Shown here: positions 6,846 to 11,137 of the stretch, piece after piece
How the letters are laid out: each line of letters begins with the position of its first letter
Numbering within the stretch: position 1 is the first letter of the stretch
NCBI GenBank assembly: GCA_003242275.1
Contig: QGUX01000100.1
Coordinates: 1 to 11,137, forward strand
Length of the DNA: 11,137 nucleotides
DNA from: Pseudomonadota bacterium
Lineage (GTDB): Bacteria > Pseudomonadota > Gammaproteobacteria > Steroidobacterales > Steroidobacteraceae
Direction: 5' to 3'
The notes under the pieces: generated by a model
Told to the model about the DNA's origin: nothing
The model's database searches: none
What the model saw: the letters and a program-made list of their open reading frames with translations, nothing else
Program-made: the position numbers and the translations under genes

Positions 6846-7867
6846 GGCAGCACACCGGTGCCCAGCGCCGCATAGGGCCCGCTCTCGGCCGGGGCGCTCA
6901 CCGCGGCGCGCGCCAGGCGGTCGCGCACCGCGTCCCAGCGCTCGTCGGCGGGCACTTCCTGGACCAGGATGCGCGCACAGCCGGCCTTGTCCAGCGCGCG
7001 CAGGTTGGCATAGAGGTCGTGGCCGTAGGCGTCGGGACGGATGCCGGCATTGATCCAGGTCACCGTCTCGTAGGTCTTCAGCGGCAGGCGTTGCGCCAGC
7101 ACGGCGATGCGCTGCCCGCCCTCGGAGAGCTGCTCGGCGAGCTGGTCGAGCTCGCCTGCGGGCACGATGGTGAGCGGCGTCTGCGGCGCGTAGTGCGCCG
7201 CGGTACTGCCCGGCACGCGGGGTGCCGAGCGGCCGGGGCCGATGCCCACCTCGCCCACCACGCCGCGCAGCTGCGAGAGCGTGATCGCGCCGGGGCGCAG
7301 CAGCCGCACCTCCCCGTCGATGCAGCTGACGATGGTGGATTCCAGGCCGAGCTGGCACTCCCCGCCGTCGAGGATCACCTTCACCGCGTCGCCGAACTCG
7401 TCGGCCACGTGCTCGGCGCGGGTGGCCGACAGCCGGCCGTAGCGGTTGGCCGAGGGTGCGGCGATGCCGCCGCCGAAGGCGTCCAGCAGCTGGCGCGCCA
7501 TGGGATGGGACGGAATGCGCACGGCCACGGTGTCCTGCCCGCCGGTGACCACGTCGTGCACGTTCTCGTGGCGCGGCAGCACCAGCGTCAGCGGGCCCGG
7601 CCAGAAGGCCTCGGCCAGCTTCTCGGCCTCGGGCGTAAGCTCGCGCACCCAGCGCCGCAGGTATTTCTGCTGGTCGATGTGCACGATCACCGGGTGCGAC
7701 GGCGGCCGGCCCTTGAGCTCGAACACCTTGCGCACCGCCGCCGGATTGGAGGCATTGGCGCCGAGCCCGTAGACGGTCTCGGTCGGGAATGCCACCAGCT
7801 CGCCGTCGCGCAGCGCGTCGACGGCGGCTTCAATCTCGGCCTGTGAGGCCCGGATCGCTTTTGCCAT
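6842..7867 (-). CDS. sua5: Threonylcarbamoyl-AMP synthase, long Sua5 form
   Basis: Makes threonylcarbamoyl-AMP from threonine, bicarbonate and ATP, the first step of the t6A modification of tRNAs reading ANN codons. The YrdC/Sua5 domain (about 1-205) shows FPTETVYGLGA (27-37), KGRPPSHPVIVH (52-63), FWPGPLTLVLPR and APSANRYGRLSAT. A linker with PGSTAAHYAPQTPL leads into the C-terminal Sua5 domain (about 230-341). At 341 residues it is the two-domain Sua5 type, not the roughly 190-residue TsaC/YrdC found in E. coli. The ATG at 7867 is the natural start (MAKAIRAS). Only a weak GCGGG precedes it, while TGGTAAACT, an extended -10 match, ends six bases upstream, suggesting a leaderless message. Its stop overlaps the start of the decarboxylase gene by four bases. 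Confidence 0.95.
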   Translation of the reverse strand: MAKAIRASQAEIEAAVDALRDGELVAFPTETVYGLGANASNPAAVRKVFELKGRPPSHPVIVHIDQQKYLRRWVRELTPEAEKLAEAFWPGPLTLVLPRHENVHDVVTGGQDTVAVRIPSHPMARQLLDAFGGGIAAPSANRYGRLSATRAEHVADEFGDAVKVILDGGECQLGLESTIVSCIDGEVRLLRPGAITLSQLRGVVGEVGIGPGRSAPRVPGSTAAHYAPQTPLTIVPAGELDQLAEQLSEGGQRIAVLAQRLPLKTYETVTWINAGIRPDAYGHDLYANLRALDKAGCARILVQEVPADERWDAVRDRLARAAVSAPAESGPYAALGTGVLP

Positions 7868-7873
7868 CCCGCA

Positions 7874-7882
7874 AGTTTACCA
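7874..7882 (-). promoter_or_regulatory. Candidate extended -10 promoter of the sua5 unit
   Basis: On the minus strand TGGTAAACT gives an extended -10 (TGn) plus a hexamer matching TATAAT at four of six positions. It ends six bases before the sua5 ATG. A TTGCCG lies 15 bases further upstream as a poor, short-spaced -35. The predicted start of transcription would fall at or next to the ATG. Confidence 0.35.
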
Positions 7883-7903
7883 GCCGCCTCCGGCCGGCAA
7901 CCC

Positions 7904-7922
7904 CGGCATCGCCCCGATGCCG
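7904..7922. terminator. Perfect 8-base-pair hairpin after the protease gene
   Basis: CGGCATCG (7904-7911) pairs with CGATGCCG (7915-7922) around a three-base loop, 28 bases past the stop of the large protease gene and ahead of sua5. On the minus strand it is followed by GGGTTGCC, not a U-run, so it may end transcription poorly or act as a processing or stability structure. Confidence 0.4.
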
Positions 7923-7949
7923 CCCGATGGCCTCACATAACGCGGCGGT

Positions 7950-10868
7950 TCACTCCAGGTCGCGCCGGTCCCAGCCTTCTGCAGTGCGCACGATCTCTGC
8001 CGTGGGCCAGTAATTGCGGTCCAGTTTCAGCGTAATCACCTCCGGCACGTTGTTCCAGGACAACGTGCGCAGGCGCACCGAGGAGCGGTCCGGCCGCCCC
8101 CTCACCACCGCGAGGAAGGCGTCGAGGTCCGGCGTGGGCTGCCCGTCCACCTCGACGATGCGCCGGCCCGGCAGCAGCCGGTAGCGCGTGGCCGGGGAGC
8201 CGTAGGAGAAGTACGCCACGTACACGCCCTGCGGCACCACGCCGCGCTGCGCGCTCATGGCGCGATGGGGGGCGTGCAGGATGGCGCCGGCCCACTGCAC
8301 CAGCCGGTCGATGTCGCGGCCGGTGAGCGCGGTGGTGCGCACGTCGAAGGTCATCTCGGTCTGCCCGCGCCACACCGTCACCGACACCTGCGGCTGGTCG
8401 GCCACGGCGCGCTCCACGTCGCGGAACATGGTGACCGGCCTGCCGTCCACGGCCAGCACGAGGTCGCCCTGGCGCAGCACCTCGCCGGAGGCCGCGCCGC
8501 CGGTGATGCGCGCGATGGACAGCACCTGCCGTCCTTCCGGGTTCTGCTTCTCCAGGCGCGCCGCCCAGTCGGCCGACAGGCCCAGCCGCCGCGCCTCGGT
8601 CAGCGTCAGCGTGTTGAACTCCACGTCCAGCGTGTGCAGCGGGCGGTCCTGGCGCAGGCGGTCAACCATGTCGAGCACGTGCTCGATGGGCACGCCGCGG
8701 TTCACCTGCGCCGGGGCACCGCGGCCGGTCTCCACCGGGAAGCTGGACCACAGCGCGCGCACCGCGCCGCGCGAGTCCACCAGCACGCCGTCGAAGTCGG
8801 TGGGCGGGTTCAGCAGCTGCGCCACCTCGATGTTGGCGTCGCGGAACTGCATGGAGCGCGTCAGCGGCAGGTTCAGCGGTTCCACCGAGATCACGGTGGA
8901 TTCGCGCGAGCGGTAGTCGCCGTCGCGGTTCATGCCCACGGCCGTGACCGTCTGGCCCTCCACCAGCGGCGCCGGGTTGAAGCGCGCCGCCCGCACCGGC
9001 GTGCTGCCGATCAGCGCCGGGTCGTAGGACACCACCGCGAGGTTGTGCAGCGGATGGATGTATTCCACGCGGCCCGGGATCTCGAAGGCACCGAAGAAGG
9101 TCAGGCGCACGTCGCCGAGCGAGGCCGGCACGGTGTTGCGGTCGGTGACCACGTAGCCGCGCTCGGCATCGACGATCAGGCCGGTGCCGTAGTAGTTGCG
9201 CTCGGAGATGCCGGCCAGCGCGAAGGGCATGTCGAAGGTGAGCTGCACCAGCGAGGGCACCAGCTGCGCCACCAGGCGGTCGCGCACCACCGGCAGCTCG
9301 GCGGTCCCGCCCACCACCGGCCTGGGCGGGGGACCGGGCAGCAGGTCCGCGCAGGGCCACAGGCCCGAGGTGTCGTCGCGGTGGCAGGAGCGCACCGGGA
9401 ACCAGCGCCGGTCCATGCGCATGGAGCGCACCAGCGGATTGTTCGGCTCGTCCATCACCACGTAGCGCAGCGTGGCGCGGTCACCGTCGCCCAGCAGCTG
9501 GAGCTGGCCGGCGAAGTCGGTGATGTTGCGCACCGGCTGGTTGTTGACCTCGAGGATCAGTGCCGCGCGCGGCACGCCGGCCGCCGCCAGCGTGTAGCCC
9601 GGATTGGCCACGTACACGCCCTCGACGGGCAGGTTGAAATGACGCGCCTGCTGGTAGGACAGGTCGTGCACCACCGCATCGCCGAATTCCAGGTAGGCCG
9701 CGGGCGTGATGGATTCCAGGTCGGTGACCGGGATCCTGACGGTATGCTCGACGCCGCCGCGCTGCAGGAGCAGCTCCACCTCCTGCTCCACCGAGTCGTC
9801 GAGGATCGCCTCGAGCGGCTCGAACGTGGTCACCGGGCGGCCGTTCACCGACACCAGGATGTCGCCAGGCTGCAGCTTGCCATGCGCCGGCGAGCCGGGC
9901 TGCACCATGCGCACCACCAGCATGCCGGTGCCGTCCGGGAAGCGCTCGCGCATGCGGCCCTCGGTCTCCTCCGTCAGTCCCAGCCGGCGCAGCTCGCCGA
10001 AGGGCACGTACACGAAGGTGGTCTGCAGGGTGCCGCGCGTGACGGGCTTGCCCTGCTTGATCAGCTCGACGGCGCGCTTCACGCGCCCCAGCGGCAGGTA
10101 GAAGCTCGAGGCCGCGCCGGTCGCGCCGCCGGCGTTCAGCGCCACCACGCGGCCCCGGATGTCGATCACCGGCGAGCCGGAGGAGCCGCCCGAGGTGCCC
10201 GAGGCGGCCTGGATGTAGAAGGTATTGAAGTCGTTGTAGCGGCCGGTGCCGTAGTTGGGCGCCTCGCGGTCCAGGCGCGCCAGCGTGCCGGCCAGGATGG
10301 AAAGCTGCTCGCCGGCGTTGTTACCCACCACGCGGATCTCGCGCCCCACCTGCGCCCCCTCCGGATACAGCTCCAGCGACGGCGGCTTGATGAAGCGCAG
10401 CTTCGAGGGATCGTAGCGGTACAGGCCGAAGTCGTGCACGGGATCGCGGTACACCGCGCGCAGCTCCACTTCCTCGCGGTTGAGGAAGGTGGCCTCGGCG
10501 GTCACCGGCCCGGGCGTGACCACGTGCCGGTTGGTCAGGATCAGGCCACGCTCGGCGTCGATGACGAAGCCGGTGGCCTGCGAGGAAGTGTTCCACTCGG
10601 TGTCGAAGGCACGCGTGGCGTCGATCTCGATGGCCACCACGGCCTGCGCGATGCGCTCGAGGGTGGCCGACCAGGTGGGGTCCTCGCGCCGCGGCGGCAC
10701 CAGCGCCGCGTCGTCGGCCATCAGTTCGCCGGGCATCCCCTCCGCAACGGGCACCGGCGGCGTGGCCGCGCCGCCGGGAGGCGGAGGCGGCGCCACCGAT
10801 TGCGCGCCCGCCAGCGCGGTGATGGCCAGCAGGGCCGTGGCCATGAGACGGCGCCAGGATTGCTTCAT
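7950..10868 (-). CDS. Exported double HtrA/PDZ protein, Nma111/Deg7-like
   Basis: A 972-residue protein. A signal peptide (KQSWRR, then a hydrophobic stretch at 8-21, likely cleavage after AGA near 22) and a proline-rich linker (24-41) lead to a first trypsin-like module (about 55-275). Its triad is intact: H115 (LTNRHVV), D146 (PVHDFGLYRYD) and S230 (GTSGGSSGSPVID). Two PDZ-type modules follow (about 278-380 and 388-475), the first with QPGDILVSVNGRPV. A second protease-like module (about 525-735) repeats the layout but carries N578 (VTDRNTV), N609 (PLHNLAVVSYD) and F692 (DFDGVLVD) at the triad positions, so it should be inactive. Two more PDZ-type modules end the protein (about 746-845 and 849-950). 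Likely a periplasmic protease or chaperone; substrate unknown. The ATG at 10868 has AAGGAG seven bases upstream; an in-frame ATG five codons earlier is less well supported. It is divergent from ispG. The family is firm; the role is inference. Confidence 0.88.
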   Translation of the reverse strand: MKQSWRRLMATALLAITALAGAQSVAPPPPPGGAATPPVPVAEGMPGELMADDAALVPPRREDPTWSATLERIAQAVVAIEIDATRAFDTEWNTSSQATGFVIDAERGLILTNRHVVTPGPVTAEATFLNREEVELRAVYRDPVHDFGLYRYDPSKLRFIKPPSLELYPEGAQVGREIRVVGNNAGEQLSILAGTLARLDREAPNYGTGRYNDFNTFYIQAASGTSGGSSGSPVIDIRGRVVALNAGGATGAASSFYLPLGRVKRAVELIKQGKPVTRGTLQTTFVYVPFGELRRLGLTEETEGRMRERFPDGTGMLVVRMVQPGSPAHGKLQPGDILVSVNGRPVTTFEPLEAILDDSVEQEVELLLQRGGVEHTVRIPVTDLESITPAAYLEFGDAVVHDLSYQQARHFNLPVEGVYVANPGYTLAAAGVPRAALILEVNNQPVRNITDFAGQLQLLGDGDRATLRYVVMDEPNNPLVRSMRMDRRWFPVRSCHRDDTSGLWPCADLLPGPPPRPVVGGTAELPVVRDRLVAQLVPSLVQLTFDMPFALAGISERNYYGTGLIVDAERGYVVTDRNTVPASLGDVRLTFFGAFEIPGRVEYIHPLHNLAVVSYDPALIGSTPVRAARFNPAPLVEGQTVTAVGMNRDGDYRSRESTVISVEPLNLPLTRSMQFRDANIEVAQLLNPPTDFDGVLVDSRGAVRALWSSFPVETGRGAPAQVNRGVPIEHVLDMVDRLRQDRPLHTLDVEFNTLTLTEARRLGLSADWAARLEKQNPEGRQVLSIARITGGAASGEVLRQGDLVLAVDGRPVTMFRDVERAVADQPQVSVTVWRGQTEMTFDVRTTALTGRDIDRLVQWAGAILHAPHRAMSAQRGVVPQGVYVAYFSYGSPATRYRLLPGRRIVEVDGQPTPDLDAFLAVVRGRPDRSSVRLRTLSWNNVPEVITLKLDRNYWPTAEIVRTAEGWDRRDLE

Positions 10869-10875
10869 CGTGCAC

Positions 10876-10881
10876 TCCTTC
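10876..10881 (-). promoter_or_regulatory. Shine-Dalgarno of the protease gene
   Basis: AAGGAG on the minus strand, seven bases before the ATG at 10868. It decides this start over the ATG five codons upstream, whose own codons overlap this site. Confidence 0.65.
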
Positions 10882-10917
10882 ATCGAGAACGCGCGGGCCG
10901 GAAGGCCGGGAACGTCG

Positions 10918-10965
10918 CTTTCGCGGGGTGGGCGCCGCGATAACCGCGGAAACCGGCGCCGAAAG
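10918..10965. repeat. Imperfect inverted repeat in the divergent leader region
   Basis: GGCGCCG (10931-10937) pairs with CGGCGCC (10954-10960) around 16 bases, and the flanking CTTTC (10918-10922) pairs with GAAAG (10961-10965) across an eight-base bulge. It lies 50 bases upstream of the protease start, within the 174-base divergent region shared with ispG. It could be a folded 5' leader of the protease message or a protein site. I see no clear sigma-70 promoter or sigma-E type -35 (GGAACTT) for this gene. Confidence 0.3.
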
Positions 10966-11029
10966 CCCGCCCTGCCCGCGTCCTGCCCGGCCGATCTGGA
11001 TCGTTGCATGGAGCAGCAAGTCTACCAAG

Positions 11030-11035
11030 TACAAT
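11030..11035 (+). promoter_or_regulatory. Candidate -10 box of ispG
   Basis: TACAAT matches the -10 consensus at five of six positions and ends seven bases before the ATG at 11043. TTGCAT (11004-11009) is a possible -35, but the 20-base spacing is too long for a good promoter. A start of transcription at about 11042 would leave ispG without a leader. Confidence 0.35.
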
Positions 11036-11042
11036 GCCGGCC

Positions 11043-11137
11043 ATGCTGCAAGCCCTCCGCCAGTCCCTGAAGGTGTCCGTCGGTCCCGTCGCCATCGGTG
11101 GCACGGCCCCCATCGCCGTGCAGTCCATGACCAACAC
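11043..11137 (+). CDS. ispG: IspG, 4-hydroxy-3-methylbut-2-enyl diphosphate synthase, N-terminal fragment
   Basis: Only the first 31 codons are in the window. They encode the unmistakable start of IspG (GcpE), with VSVGPVAIGGTAPIAVQ followed by SMTNT, the conserved beginning of the TIM-barrel domain. The enzyme is an iron-sulfur protein that reduces methylerythritol cyclodiphosphate in the penultimate step of the non-mevalonate isoprenoid pathway. The 4Fe-4S cysteines lie beyond the window. Two in-frame starts are possible, ATG at 11034 and ATG at 11043; neither has a good Shine-Dalgarno. I chose 11043 because the TACAAT box overlaps the first ATG and would put the transcript start at the second. 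It is divergent from the protease gene. Confidence 0.93.
   Translation, partial: MLQALRQSLKVSVGPVAIGGTAPIAVQSMTN

Noticed and set aside
8265..10943. An 892-codon open frame on the plus strand opposite the protease gene
   Set aside because: It is a mirror of the real gene in very GC-rich DNA; its translation is rich in His, Arg, Gln and Ala with no recognisable domain, while the minus strand encodes clear protease and PDZ motifs.

Overview
The window is very GC-rich, gene-dense bacterial chromosome, most likely from a gammaproteobacterium. The RraB-domain protein, the acetate kinase and phosphoketolase-like pair, and a short type III ornithine-decarboxylase-like enzyme all fit that group. I cannot place it more finely from the sequence alone. 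Nine protein genes are complete and one (ispG) is cut by the right edge. I see no RNA gene, transposon, CRISPR array or phage gene, and no gene-free stretch over 300 bases.

Layout from left to right: a zinc-ribbon YjdM/PhnA-type protein (+, 29-373); a convergent DUF167/YggU protein (-, 443-670); 2,3-bisphosphoglycerate-dependent phosphoglycerate mutase gpmA (+, 730-1479), divergent from yggU; then a long run of minus-strand genes. Read in the direction of transcription, that run is a large Nma111/Deg7-like protease-PDZ protein (10868-7950); a long-form Sua5 threonylcarbamoyl-AMP synthase (7867-6842); a type III PLP-dependent decarboxylase (6845-5679); a membrane-anchored RraB-domain protein (5676-5263); acetate kinase ackA (5049-3844); and a divergent phosphoketolase-family enzyme (3820-1517). 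The right edge holds the first codons of ispG (+), divergent from the protease gene.

Two minus-strand units are evident from spacing. The sua5, decarboxylase and rraB genes are tightly coupled: a 4-base TTGA overlap, then a 2-base gap with the Shine-Dalgarno inside the preceding gene. The ackA and phosphoketolase-like genes are 23 bases apart. In the classical pairing, phosphoketolase makes acetyl phosphate from a ketose phosphate and acetate kinase turns it into acetate plus ATP. The enzyme here keeps much of the fold-defining sequence but has a rewritten thiamine-diphosphate motif, so its reaction is uncertain.

The most notable gene is the 972-residue exported protein. It has two HtrA-like protease modules and about four PDZ modules; the first protease module has an intact His-Asp-Ser triad and the second has lost all three residues. 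This active-plus-dead layout is known for the eukaryotic Nma111/Ynm3 and Deg7 proteins. Here it carries a bacterial signal peptide, so it should act in the periplasm. Three genes (yjdM, sua5, ispG) have a -10-like box just ahead of the start codon and no good Shine-Dalgarno, which suggests leaderless transcripts.
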